Part shown: positions 1 to 8,401 of the stretch, piece after piece | Numbering within the stretch: position 1 is the first letter of the stretch | Layout: every line of letters starts with the position of its first letter | NCBI RefSeq assembly: GCF_003865345.1 | Contig: NZ_RMVE01000003.1 | Span: 248,001 to 312,000 of the forward strand | Direction: 5' to 3' | From: Nonlabens xiamenensis | Lineage (GTDB): Bacteria > Bacteroidota > Bacteroidia > Flavobacteriales > Flavobacteriaceae | DNA length: 64,000 nucleotides | The notes under the pieces: model-generated | Database searches by the model: none | What the model saw: the letters and a program-made list of their open reading frames with translations, nothing else | Told to the model about the DNA's origin: nothing | Translations under genes and position numbers: made by a program

Positions 1-623
1 TATTTTTGCTGGTTACAGGCGTGTTGGTAGGTGTAGGCACTTCCCTACTCGACCCTGCGACGCAAAATGAAAACTTGATGTTTGTGTTTTTTTGCGGGAT
101 GGTCAGTATCTCAGGTATGACCTTACCAGGATTAAGTGGAAGTTTTATATTGATTCTTTTAGGCAATTACGTGCTTTTAATGGTAGATAGCATTAATGCT
201 TTTTTTGATACCATGGTATGGATTGTACAAGGTGATTTTTCCTGGTGGAATGATACAGCGAATATGGATATGTTGCTTATTCTCATCGTTTTTGTGCTGG
301 GATCAATAACAGGTCTGATCAGTTTATCACACTTGTTGGGCTGGACCATCAAACATTATCGCAATGAGACCAATGCCGTCATTATAGGTTTTATAACCGG
401 TTCGTTGGGTGTAGTTTGGCCCTGGAAAAAGGAGGTTTTTAAAAAAACACTGGATGGAAGTATCAGCGTGGATGCCTCAGGAGCTCCTATTCTTGAAAAT
501 TACAGCCGTTACTGGCCAGAAATTACAGATACCCACACTTGGATAGCCGTGGTCATGATTACCATAGGTTTTGCCAGTGTATATATTTTAGATCGTTATG
601 GAAACAAAGCAAATCCCGTCTAG
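1..623 (+). CDS. DUF368 family integral membrane protein (3' part only)
   Basis: The gene enters from the left edge, in frame from base 3; about 207 C-terminal residues are present of a family usually near 300. The diagnostic run GMTLPGLSGSF is visible near the start of the visible part, followed by a long hydrophobic segment (FILILLGNYVLLMV), a second around LILIVFVLGSITGLISL and a third near the C-terminus. It is a polytopic inner-membrane protein; members have been linked to polyprenyl-phosphate handling in other bacteria, but I cannot assign a substrate. It overlaps the start of aroE by 26 bp, so translation is probably coupled. The order DUF368, aroE, DUF349 is familiar from flavobacteria. 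Confidence 0.85.
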   Translation, partial: FLLVTGVLVGVGTSLLDPATQNENLMFVFFCGMVSISGMTLPGLSGSFILILLGNYVLLMVDSINAFFDTMVWIVQGDFSWWNDTANMDMLLILIVFVLGSITGLISLSHLLGWTIKHYRNETNAVIIGFITGSLGVVWPWKKEVFKKTLDGSISVDASGAPILENYSRYWPEITDTHTWIAVVMITIGFASVYILDRYGNKANPV

Positions 624-1389
624 TATATTCGGTCTGGTAGGCAAGCGTTTGGACTATAGTTTTTCGCGAGCCTACTTCTCAGAGAAATTTGAAAAACTTA
701 AGCTGACTGACCATGAGTACCGCAATTTTGAAATGGATCGAGAATATTTGTTAAGCCGCTTTCGCGAAAGCGTGACCTACGACCCTCAAACCCGTACAAC
801 AAACGGAAAGTCTGAAATTATCAGAGGGCTCAACGTTACTATTCCCTACAAAGAGGACATGTTGAAGGTGGTCGATCATATCAGCGAGGAAGCCAAAGCC
901 ATCGGTGCCATCAATACAGTGGTCATCGAGGATAATATCTGGACCGGACACAACACGGATTGCTATGGTTTTGCCAAAAGCCTAGAAAATTTACCTCCTA
1001 TTCAGAAAAATGCACTCATTCTGGGAACAGGAGGAGCCTCTAAAGCAATTGCCTATACCCTAGAAGCCTTACAGATACCCTACCTTTTTGTGAGCAGGAA
1101 TCCGCAGGATGAATACATTATAAGTTACACCGCTTTAAACAAGGAGGTAATGCAGAGTGTAGGATTGATCGTTAACACAACGCCGCTTGGTGTGACGCCA
1201 GAGGTACATTTACGTCCAGAAATCCCTTATGAATGTTTAAATGAATCCCATCTGTTATACGATCTCGTGTACAATCCAGCCCAAACCATGTTCATGAAAT
1301 TGGGACAGCGACATGGTGCCCAAGTGACCAATGGATACCAAATGCTTGTGCATCAAGCAGAAAAAGCCTGGGAACTTTGGAACAACTAA
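598..1389 (+). CDS. aroE: Shikimate dehydrogenase (NADP+)
   Basis: Reduces 3-dehydroshikimate to shikimate in aromatic amino acid synthesis, in the cytoplasm. The 263-residue protein has the shikimate-binding motif YSFSRAYF (residues 20-27), NVTIPYK with catalytic Lys85, NTDCYGF with Asp111, and the nucleotide-binding loop GTGGASKA (143-150). The start overlaps the DUF368 gene by 26 bp. Oddity: the perfect palindrome GCTTTCGCGAAAGC (758-771) encodes residues 54-58 (RFRES) in a stretch before NVTIPYK (about residues 50-77) that seems longer than in flavobacterial AroE proteins as I remember them, suggesting a local insertion. Function is clear; the insertion is an inference. Confidence 0.95.
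   Translation: METKQIPSSIFGLVGKRLDYSFSRAYFSEKFEKLKLTDHEYRNFEMDREYLLSRFRESVTYDPQTRTTNGKSEIIRGLNVTIPYKEDMLKVVDHISEEAKAIGAINTVVIEDNIWTGHNTDCYGFAKSLENLPPIQKNALILGTGGASKAIAYTLEALQIPYLFVSRNPQDEYIISYTALNKEVMQSVGLIVNTTPLGVTPEVHLRPEIPYECLNESHLLYDLVYNPAQTMFMKLGQRHGAQVTNGYQMLVHQAEKAWELWNN
758..771. repeat. Iterated palindrome copy 1 (in aroE)
   Basis: Perfect GCTTTCGCGAAAGC, extended by one base on each side to a 16-bp palindrome; read as RFRES. Confidence 0.95.
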
Positions 1390-1445
1390 ATGCCCGATAG
1401 ATTGTACTTCCTGCCGAATCTCTTTATCTTGCCATCCCATTAGAA

Positions 1446-3572
1446 ATGATTGATATGGAACAGAAGGACAACCTGCAGGATGCAGACGGAACAAAAGACA
1501 CCTTGGAAAATGCCATGGTAGAAGAATCACTACCCAAAAACCCTGAAACAGGTATGGAGACCGTTGCTGTTGATGGAAAGGATGAAGATGCGCTACGGGA
1601 AGGAACTAATAAACCGGCCGGGAGAAAGGAAGATGAATCCACAACACACGAGGATGCGATCGTAGAGGAGAAAACTACGGTTGAACAATCTGAAGATACC
1701 ATTGTTGACCTGGATGAGGACGAGGATGAAGATGAGGATCCGAATGACACCAGCGCCAATGAAATCCCTGAAAAAGATTACGATGCGATGGACATGCCCG
1801 AATTGATTAAAGAATTGAGGCATTTGATGCAAGAGTATCCGATCAATAGTTTCCGCAGTCAGGCCGAAGATATCAAGAAAGCTTTTGAAGCTGCTGATGC
1901 TGAAAACAAAAAAGAAGCCCAGGAAAAATTTCAGGAGGAGAATCCGCCGAGTGATGATCCATTGGCTCCCGAATTTGACTATAACAACCCGCTGGCATCA
2001 GAATTTAACGATCTTCATGCCTTATACCGCAAACAAAAAGGTCAATTTCAACGTGATCGTCGCAAACAACAGGAGAAGAATCTTGAAAAGCGTCGCGAAA
2101 TCATCGAAGGTATCAAACAGCTGATCGATGAAGAAGAGAATATTGGTACTACCTTCAAGAAGTTTCATGCTTTACAAGATGAATGGAAAGCTACCGGAAA
2201 TATTCCTCATGATGCCTATAATATCACTTGGGAAGACTACCGACTGGCTGTACAAAATTTCTATGACTATATTGACCTGAGCAAGGAATTAAGGGACAAG
2301 GATTTTGAACGCAATCTCGAGTTCCGTAAAAAGATAATTGCCAGGGCCGAAGAATTGGGTCAAGAAGAAAACATTCACAAAGCTTTACGTGAGTTACAAG
2401 AGCTTCACCGGATGTGGAAAGAAGACTCAGGGCCTGTTGCCAAGGAATTACGTGATCCTATCTGGGATGAATTCAGCGCTGCCACCAAAGTTATTCACGA
2501 CAAACGACAAGCCTATTATGAGGAGCGTGATAAACTGGCGGCCAAAAATCAGGTGGTCAAAGAAAATATCATTGCCGAAATAGCCAAAATCACCCAAGAA
2601 GGAGCTAAAAATCACAGGGAATGGCAAGAAAGATTGCAAGAGATGAAGGTACTGCGCGAACTCTTTACCACGACAGGACCTGCACCAAAGGCAGTTAATA
2701 ACGATCTGTGGAATAAGTTCAGGGCCGGTACGAGAGCCTTTAATAAAGCCAAGAACAATTATTACAAAGATTTAAAACGCGAGCAACAAGAGAATCTTGA
2801 AAAAAAGATGAAACTGATTGAAATCGCCGAAGAACATCAGGATAACGAGAACTTTGCAGAAGGTCTTGAAATCATGAAGCGTATTCAGGCCGATTGGAAA
2901 AAGATAGGTCATGTCCCTCGCAAAGACAGTGATAAAATCTGGAAGAGATTCCAAAAAGCATGTAATGCCTTTTTTGACAAGAAAAACGCCAAAAAGAAAG
3001 AGGATAGTAAGGAAGAGTTGGCCAATTACGAAGCCAAAATAAAAGTATATGACGCTTTAAAGGAAATGCTGCCACAAGATGATAAAAAAGCTATGCAGGC
3101 CGATATCCAAAAGCACATGGAAGAATGGGCGGCGATAGGTCGCGTTCCTTATAGCAAGAGACATATCCAGGATAAATTTGAAAAGTTATTGAAGGCAAAA
3201 CTTAAAGCGGCGGGTATGAACGCTGTTGATGCCGAAATGATGAAATATCAAAATAAACTATCCAGCCTGGAAAATGGTAGCGAAAGAGACTTTAAAAATG
3301 AGCGTTTCTACCTTTCCAAACGCAGAGATGAAATTCAGAAGGAAGCATTGCAATTGGAAAACAACCTACAATTCTTTAACGCAAAGGATGACAAGAATCC
3401 TTTATTAGTGGCCCAACGTAAAAACATTGAGGAGCTAAACAAAGAATTGGAGGTCATTAAGGAAAAACAAAAGCAACTCAATATTCTTCAACGACAGTTA
3501 GAGAGAGAAGAAAATGAAGCCCAAGCTGAAGAGGAAGATAACAAGCCTACTGAAGAGGATAGCAAGGATTGA
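1446..3572 (+). CDS. DUF349 repeat protein, acidic N-terminus and coiled coil
   Basis: A 708-residue cytoplasmic protein. Residues 1-110 are acidic and low-complexity (Asp/Glu runs around 89-98). Five DUF349 repeats follow at roughly 205-280, 290-360, 370-440, 450-512 and 525-587, each with a W/L-x-x-x-G-x-x-P pattern such as WKATGNIP and WKKIGHVP and a later aromatic-rich helix. Residues 600-690 are a charged coiled coil with a Glu-rich tail. The biochemical role of DUF349 is not established as far as I know. It lies 56 bp after aroE. Start at 1446; an in-frame ATG three codons later (1455) is equally possible. A hairpin about 100 bp downstream probably ends its transcript. Confidence 0.9.
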   Translation: MIDMEQKDNLQDADGTKDTLENAMVEESLPKNPETGMETVAVDGKDEDALREGTNKPAGRKEDESTTHEDAIVEEKTTVEQSEDTIVDLDEDEDEDEDPNDTSANEIPEKDYDAMDMPELIKELRHLMQEYPINSFRSQAEDIKKAFEAADAENKKEAQEKFQEENPPSDDPLAPEFDYNNPLASEFNDLHALYRKQKGQFQRDRRKQQEKNLEKRREIIEGIKQLIDEEENIGTTFKKFHALQDEWKATGNIPHDAYNITWEDYRLAVQNFYDYIDLSKELRDKDFERNLEFRKKIIARAEELGQEENIHKALRELQELHRMWKEDSGPVAKELRDPIWDEFSAATKVIHDKRQAYYEERDKLAAKNQVVKENIIAEIAKITQEGAKNHREWQERLQEMKVLRELFTTTGPAPKAVNNDLWNKFRAGTRAFNKAKNNYYKDLKREQQENLEKKMKLIEIAEEHQDNENFAEGLEIMKRIQADWKKIGHVPRKDSDKIWKRFQKACNAFFDKKNAKKKEDSKEELANYEAKIKVYDALKEMLPQDDKKAMQADIQKHMEEWAAIGRVPYSKRHIQDKFEKLLKAKLKAAGMNAVDAEMMKYQNKLSSLENGSERDFKNERFYLSKRRDEIQKEALQLENNLQFFNAKDDKNPLLVAQRKNIEELNKELEVIKEKQKQLNILQRQLEREENEAQAEEEDNKPTEEDSKD

Positions 3573-3668
3573 CACAAAGTGAGAGGTGAATTTTATTTTC
3601 AAGTGAAAGCTTGACATTGACTTGCTATTTGTCTCCCAACACCCATATCCTTTTCATTAAACTTTTAC

Positions 3669-3700
3669 AAAATGCACCGAAATTGATCGGTGCATTTTTT
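3669..3700 (+). terminator. Intrinsic terminator after the DUF349 gene
   Basis: Arms AAATGCACCGA and TCGGTGCATTT flank a 6-nt loop and are followed by a T run. A GTG codon at 3690 lies inside this hairpin, which argues against that codon as the start of the following gene. Confidence 0.8.
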
Positions 3701-3722
3701 ATTTTTAAAGAAAGTTCAGTTG

Positions 3723-4418
3723 ATGTTCAAATTTTTGGAAAGGGTTTTCGGCAAACCTATGCGTTATTATGAAAACCTCATGGAATCCAGAAAGGAGCAC
3801 TCAAATATCACTGCTGGACAAATAAATGAGGTAAAAAAGCTGTTAGAACCTTGTGTCCTTCAGGCGACCGCTTTCACGCCGATAGCTGAAACACCCGCCT
3901 CCATTGCTCTGAAAGCAACAGCGGAATTACCAACAGACCCAAAGGGAAATGCTTTGCCCTATTGGGGTCGATTTAAGCATAATTCAACAACTTGGGACTT
4001 TTTTGCAAAACCTGAAAAAATCACCCCTCGTCAATATGAAAATTTTTCTAGGTTGGTTCCTCAAATTGATGACCTTTCAGCTACGATATCCAAAGATTGG
4101 GAACAAAAAAGCGTGAACAGTTTACCTATTTGGGAGGAAATCATCCATCGTTTCCCAGAAATTCATCGCGAGATTGTCAGCTTACAGCCTAATCATCCTT
4201 GGACGCTTTACCGCAGAGCAAAAAAAACGATCGCTGACCTGGACTATCAGTTTGTTTTGGGAGGCTATCCGCAATGGAAGGTGAATAATGTAGATTTCAG
4301 AAAAATCAAGGATATTGAATTTATTGGAGAATTTAAGGTACCCTCTACTGATTACTCCCTTTATTATTTCAAAGATCCAGTAAACAATGTACTGGATATT
4401 AAAATACAAAGTTTTTAA
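3723..4418 (+). CDS. Hypothetical protein, unknown family
   Basis: I do not recognise this 231-residue protein. It begins MFKFLERVFGKP, has no signal peptide or membrane segment, and is moderately charged with many aromatic residues in the second half (WTLYRRAK, YSLYYFKDP). The ATG at 3723 is preferred because the upstream in-frame GTG at 3690 falls inside the terminator hairpin of the preceding gene. It stands alone between two terminators and shares no operon, so context gives no clue. Base composition resembles the neighbours and the frame is clean, so it is probably a real gene. Confidence 0.65.
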   Translation: MFKFLERVFGKPMRYYENLMESRKEHSNITAGQINEVKKLLEPCVLQATAFTPIAETPASIALKATAELPTDPKGNALPYWGRFKHNSTTWDFFAKPEKITPRQYENFSRLVPQIDDLSATISKDWEQKSVNSLPIWEEIIHRFPEIHREIVSLQPNHPWTLYRRAKKTIADLDYQFVLGGYPQWKVNNVDFRKIKDIEFIGEFKVPSTDYSLYYFKDPVNNVLDIKIQSF

Positions 4419-4565
4419 CAAAATAGTTGAATGTCCTGTGAACAATACATGGATTAGATATGTCGTTTGCCTTGTTTAAGTGGGCGATTGTCCATTATTA
4501 TTGTTATTCCTTTATTTATAAAGGGAATTTCCCTTAATTTAAACGAAAGCAAAAATCCCTAAATT

Positions 4566-5084
4566 ATGCTTAGTAAAACCATTAAGATTACCCCTGAAGA
4601 GATCAAGTTCGGGAGGCAGGAACTGCGCTATCAGTGGCTGCCCTTTGATGATAAGGTCACTGGTGGAAGATCCACAAGCATTGTGGAGCAACATGAAAAT
4701 CATACCACCTATAGTGGCGAGATCAGACATATCAACAATAGCGCATGGAGTTGCCTACGTTCCAATAAGGTCATTCAGGATTTGAGTAAATACACTTCGA
4801 TCGAAATCAAGTTAAAGACAGATGGTCGTCCGTATGCCTTTGAAATGGAGTACAATGAAGGTTGGCAACATGAAAAAATAGGATTCTTGATCCGTACATT
4901 GCCCAATGAATGGACCACTGTACATTTTCCTATCGCAGATTTTCAACACTCTATTTTTGGCGAAATTCAGGATAAACCAGTTGATTTATCGGTATTAGAT
5001 AATATACTGCGTTATAATTTCTATGTAGCCGAACGTATTACTGGCCCTTTTAGACTGGAAATAGAATACATCAAATTCTTTTGA
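4566..5084 (+). CDS. CIA30-like protein (NADH:ubiquinone oxidoreductase intermediate-associated family)
   Basis: A 172-residue protein with the family hallmark FDDKVTGGRSTS near residues 27-38, then a beta-rich jelly-roll: SGEIRHINNSAWSCLRS, a central LKTDGRPYAFEM strand pair and a C-terminal strand RLEIEYIKFF. In eukaryotes CIA30 assists complex I assembly; bacterial members are a galactose-binding-like fold of unclear role, so no function should be copied over. There is no signal peptide. The gene is monocistronic, ending at a strong bidirectional terminator. Confidence 0.8.
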   Translation: MLSKTIKITPEEIKFGRQELRYQWLPFDDKVTGGRSTSIVEQHENHTTYSGEIRHINNSAWSCLRSNKVIQDLSKYTSIEIKLKTDGRPYAFEMEYNEGWQHEKIGFLIRTLPNEWTTVHFPIADFQHSIFGEIQDKPVDLSVLDNILRYNFYVAERITGPFRLEIEYIKFF

Positions 5085-5093
5085 ATCTATCAC

Positions 5094-5130
5094 TAAAAAA
5101 GCCGTCTAAATCAATAGACGGCTTTTATTA
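5094..5130. terminator. Bidirectional intrinsic terminator
   Basis: Perfect arms GCCGTCTA (5101-5108) and TAGACGGC (5115-5122), with an A run on the left and TTTTATTA on the right. It serves the convergent CIA30-like gene (+) and the sugar kinase gene (-). Confidence 0.9.
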
Positions 5131-5150
5131 TTAGTTCAAATTAACTCCAA

Positions 5151-6014
5151 TCAAGAAGCCTTGAGTTTTTTGATGTGGTAGGCCACGACCCCTTCAATAG
5201 GTCTTCTGACGATGTTTCCGACTTCATAATCGTACTCATCAGCTACTTGTTTGATACGGCGCTCGGCAAAGTAAGCGATACTTCCGACAAAATGGACTTT
5301 ATATTGCTTGATCTCTTCATGGAATTGCAGGATCATATTTCGCGAGAATTTACGCAAGCCTCTGCGCAACACCTTTTTTATATAAGGTTCTTCCAGGTTT
5401 TGAAAGATAAACTCAGCATGGGTCGCCAAGAAAGCATTGGGATTGGGTTGCTTATACAGATTGTTCTTGATGTAATCAGATTCCAGATTGTAATTGGCCA
5501 CAAATCGCTCCCTTAATATTTCCGGCATACGCTTGAAATAATAATCTCGGATCAACTCCTTTCCATACCAGTTGCCACTGGCCTCATCCATAATGGTATA
5601 TCCCAGTGATGTCACTTTTTGATGGATCTCCTTACCGTCTGAAAAACAACAATTGGAACCCGTCCCCAAGATACAAACAACACCTGGTTTATCCCCTACT
5701 GCGGCGTACACAGCGGCGGCGGTATCTTCCTTTACCACCACTTCGTCAGCTTTGTCGAAATAAGCGGTCAACAGGGCTTCTAGTGCGGTACGAGGCTTTT
5801 CAGTACCACAACCCGCTCCATAAAAATAAAGTTTTTCAACCTGATCTTTGGCATTGACCAATTCCTCACATTCCAGGATACGCGTTTGGAGTTCATCCAC
5901 ACTCAGTATGGCTGGATTCATGCCTTTAGTGCGTGCTTTAAATAACTGCTCACCGTTGTTATCGATGGCAATCCAATCACATTTGGTCGAGCCACTATCC
6001 GTAATAAGAATCAT
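5151..6014 (-). CDS. BadF/BadG-type ATPase, probable N-acetylglucosamine kinase
   Basis: A 287-residue ASKHA-fold sugar kinase. Visible are the phosphate-1 loop TDSGSTKCDW at the N-terminus, phosphate-2 loop CILGTGSNCC in the middle, and the MDEASGNWYGKELI helix motif typical of the N-acetylglucosamine kinase branch of this family. I place the start at the ATG at 6014, which begins MILITDSGSTK; an upstream in-frame start would add 21 residues overlapping the repeat region. It is the third gene of a minus-strand block after pfkA and gapA, which fits a role in sugar phosphorylation or amino-sugar recycling. Substrate is inferred from family, not proven. Confidence 0.85.
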   Translation of the reverse strand: MILITDSGSTKCDWIAIDNNGEQLFKARTKGMNPAILSVDELQTRILECEELVNAKDQVEKLYFYGAGCGTEKPRTALEALLTAYFDKADEVVVKEDTAAAVYAAVGDKPGVVCILGTGSNCCFSDGKEIHQKVTSLGYTIMDEASGNWYGKELIRDYYFKRMPEILRERFVANYNLESDYIKNNLYKQPNPNAFLATHAEFIFQNLEEPYIKKVLRRGLRKFSRNMILQFHEEIKQYKVHFVGSIAYFAERRIKQVADEYDYEVGNIVRRPIEGVVAYHIKKLKAS

Positions 6015-6064
6015 AATGGGTGTTTTAATTGAATTTCCTAAGCTGGGAAAATAAAAAAGAGGTC

Positions 6065-6183
6065 GTCTAAAAAGCAACGTTTTAATGTCAAACTGAACCT
6101 GTCGAAGTTTTTAACTTTTTGATTTTCAAAACGTCTTCGACAAGCTTAGATTGATAACATTGTCATTGATGGGCTTTTTAGAC
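6065..6183. repeat. Nested inverted repeat (REP/MITE-like) between gapA and the sugar kinase
   Basis: Outer perfect 11-bp inverted arms GTCTAAAAAGC (6065-6075) and GCTTTTTAGAC (6173-6183). Inside them are imperfect arms TGTCAAACTGAACCTGTCGAAG-like (6086-6107) and CTTCGACAAGCTTAG-like (6135-6160). The inner sequence resembles the CTTCGACAAGCTCAG repeats that are common in Bacteroidota genomes. It occupies nearly the whole intergenic space. Confidence 0.7.
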
Positions 6184-6201
6184 AGCATCTTAGGTATAGA
6201 A

Positions 6202-7206
6202 TTAAAGAGAGTTGACTTTTTCGGCCAGATCAACCAACTTATTGGAGTACCCAAATTCGTTGTCGTACCAGCTGACCAACTTAAAGAAAGTTGGATTCAA
6301 CTGGATGGCAGCTTCGGCATCATATATACTTGTGCGGTCATCACTCACAAAGTCTTGGGACACTACAGCTTCATCGGTGTAACCTACGACACCTTTCATG
6401 TCTCCCTTAGCTGCTTTCGCGAAAGCGGCATTGATCTCCTCCAAACTGGTTTCCTTTTCCAATTTTACCGTAAGGTCTACCACAGAAACATCGACTGTAG
6501 GCACCCTAAAAGCCATTCCGGTCAGTTTACCTTTCAATTCCGGGATTACCTTAGTTACGGCTACGGCAGCACCAGTAGAAGTAGGTATGATGTTATTCAT
6601 AGCGCTACGGCCTAATCTATAGTTTTTCTTACTAGGTGCATCTACGGTCTGTTGAGTAGCGGTGGTAGCGTGCACAGTAGTCATCAATGCTTCCTGGATC
6701 CCAAAATTATCGTTCAGAATCTTGGCCATCGGTGCAAGACAGTTGGTCGTACAAGAGGCATTGGAAACGATATTGTGATCTGCGGTCAGTTCATTATCAT
6801 TTACCCCCATTACAAACATAGGAGCTGTTTTTGATGGAGCAGAAATCACTACTTTTTTGGCACCGGCATCCAAGTGAGCCTGTGCATTGTCTAGATCTGT
6901 AAAGATTCCGGTACAGTCGGCTACCACATCTACATCTACCTCATTCCATTTCAGGTTTTTGGGATCACGTTCAGAAGTTACGCGCACTTCTACACCATCT
7001 ATAACCAAGTTTCCGTTTTTGATCTCAATGCTTCCACCATATCTCCCGTGTACCGAGTCATATTCTAACAAGTAGGCCAATTGCTCTACATCTACCAAGT
7101 CGTTGATGGCAACTACTTCTACATTTTCTCTTTTTAGAGTCGCTCTAAACACAATACGACCTATACGACCGAATCCATTGATTCCTAATCTTAGTTTTTT
7201 ACTCAT
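6202..7206 (-). CDS. gapA: Type I glyceraldehyde-3-phosphate dehydrogenase
   Basis: Oxidises glyceraldehyde-3-phosphate to 1,3-bisphosphoglycerate in glycolysis. The 334-residue protein has the dinucleotide fold INGFGRIGR (residues 9-17), Asp36 in the INDLVD turn which favours NAD, and the active site SCTTNC with Cys152, plus His179 in TTVHAT. The palindrome GCTTTCGCGAAAGC (6413-6426) encodes AFAKA at residues 261-265. The usual sequence here is close to AAFKKAAEG, so the palindrome seems to have been built in place without changing the length. It is downstream of pfkA, in the same direction. Confidence 0.97.
   Translation of the reverse strand: MSKKLRLGINGFGRIGRIVFRATLKRENVEVVAINDLVDVEQLAYLLEYDSVHGRYGGSIEIKNGNLVIDGVEVRVTSERDPKNLKWNEVDVDVVADCTGIFTDLDNAQAHLDAGAKKVVISAPSKTAPMFVMGVNDNELTADHNIVSNASCTTNCLAPMAKILNDNFGIQEALMTTVHATTATQQTVDAPSKKNYRLGRSAMNNIIPTSTGAAVAVTKVIPELKGKLTGMAFRVPTVDVSVVDLTVKLEKETSLEEINAAFAKAAKGDMKGVVGYTDEAVVSQDFVSDDRTSIYDAEAAIQLNPTFFKLVSWYDNEFGYSNKLVDLAEKVNSL
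6413..6426. repeat. Iterated palindrome copy 2 (in gapA)
   Basis: Perfect GCTTTCGCGAAAGC, read on the minus strand as AFAKA. Confidence 0.95.
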
Positions 7207-7298
7207 TTTTCTGTAATTTAATTAGTTGTTATTATGGGTCCCTTGAATTTGTCTTCGGGACAAGTTGACCATTGCTATCAATGGCAATTCATTTTTAA

Positions 7299-8285
7299 TT
7301 AGGTAGTCATGATATCACTTACCCTGAGTAATTCAAGATCGATATCGGTTTTTCCTTTTACCGCCTGATCGATCGGACAGAGCGTGATTTTAGAATCTTG
7401 TATACCGACCATATAGTTAGACTTCCCGTCTAAGAGGCTCTCAACTGCTTTGACCCCCATACGACTGGCCAGCACCCTGTCCCAACAGGATGGGCTACCG
7501 CCACGCTGCATATGACCCAACACAGAAACACGTACCTCATATTCAGGAAGGTTTTGCTCTACATAATCCTTAAGGTCAAATACATTTTCCCCAGTGGTAT
7601 CACCTTCTGCTACCACAACGATACTAGACGTTTTCCCAGATTCCCGAGAGCGCTTTAAACTTTCGAGCAAACGGTCCTTACCTAGATTTTCTTCTGGAAT
7701 CAAGATCTCTTCTGCACCTGCTCCTACTCCCGCATTTAAAGCGATATGACCGACATCACGACCCATCACCTCTACGAAAAACAAGCGGTTGTGCGAGCTG
7801 GCCGTATCCCTGATCTTATCAATGGCCTCGACTACTGTATTCAAAGCGGTATCATATCCCAAAGTTGAGCTAGTACCATAAATATCATTATCGATAGTGC
7901 CTGGAATACCCATGACAGGAAAATCAAATTCTTGGGAGAAAATCATGGCACCTGTAAAACTTCCGTCCCCTCCTATGACTACAAGAGCATCAAGTCCAGC
8001 TTCCATGGCATTGGAATGTGCCTTTTTTCTACCCTCTACAGTGCGGAATTCCTGGGATCTGGCACTTTTCAATATGGTACCTCCCTTGTTGACAATGTTG
8101 TTCACACTACGGGCATTCATCTCCTTAAAATCACCTTCTATCAATCCCTGATATCCTCTATAGATTCCTATACAATCTACTTTATGAAACGCACAGGTTC
8201 TTACCACCGCTCTGATGGCTGCATTCATTCCTGGAGAATCGCCCCCAGAGGTCATGACCCCAATCTTTTTAATCGATTTACTCAT
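7299..8285 (-). CDS. pfkA: ATP-dependent 6-phosphofructokinase
   Basis: Phosphorylates fructose-6-phosphate to the 1,6-bisphosphate, the committed step of glycolysis. The 328-residue protein has MTSGGDSPGMNAAIR at the N-terminus, GGDGSFTGA for ATP binding, and PGTIDND with the catalytic aspartate; VMGRDVGHIAL follows. The start at 8285 (MSKSIKKIG) is chosen over an upstream in-frame ATG that adds seven untypical residues. It heads a minus-strand block with gapA and a sugar kinase; gaps of about 90-190 bp allow separate transcripts as well as co-transcription. Confidence 0.97.
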   Translation of the reverse strand: MSKSIKKIGVMTSGGDSPGMNAAIRAVVRTCAFHKVDCIGIYRGYQGLIEGDFKEMNARSVNNIVNKGGTILKSARSQEFRTVEGRKKAHSNAMEAGLDALVVIGGDGSFTGAMIFSQEFDFPVMGIPGTIDNDIYGTSSTLGYDTALNTVVEAIDKIRDTASSHNRLFFVEVMGRDVGHIALNAGVGAGAEEILIPEENLGKDRLLESLKRSRESGKTSSIVVVAEGDTTGENVFDLKDYVEQNLPEYEVRVSVLGHMQRGGSPSCWDRVLASRMGVKAVESLLDGKSNYMVGIQDSKITLCPIDQAVKGKTDIDLELLRVSDIMTT

Positions 8286-8401
8286 TAATTTTTTGATAAT
8301 AAACACGCTAATCTATTAAAGTTTTATGATTGTAAATAGTGAATGTTTCTATATTTAGCTTTTTAATGAAATTCAAACGTTATCGTTAATAACTTTTGCC
8401 T

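Noticed and set aside
7251-7284. GTCTTCGGGACAAG segment and CCATTG-CTAT-CAATGG hairpin between pfkA and gapA
   Set aside because: Loosely like the repeat behind gapA, but too degenerate and short to claim as a copy; the hairpin has no proper U tract.
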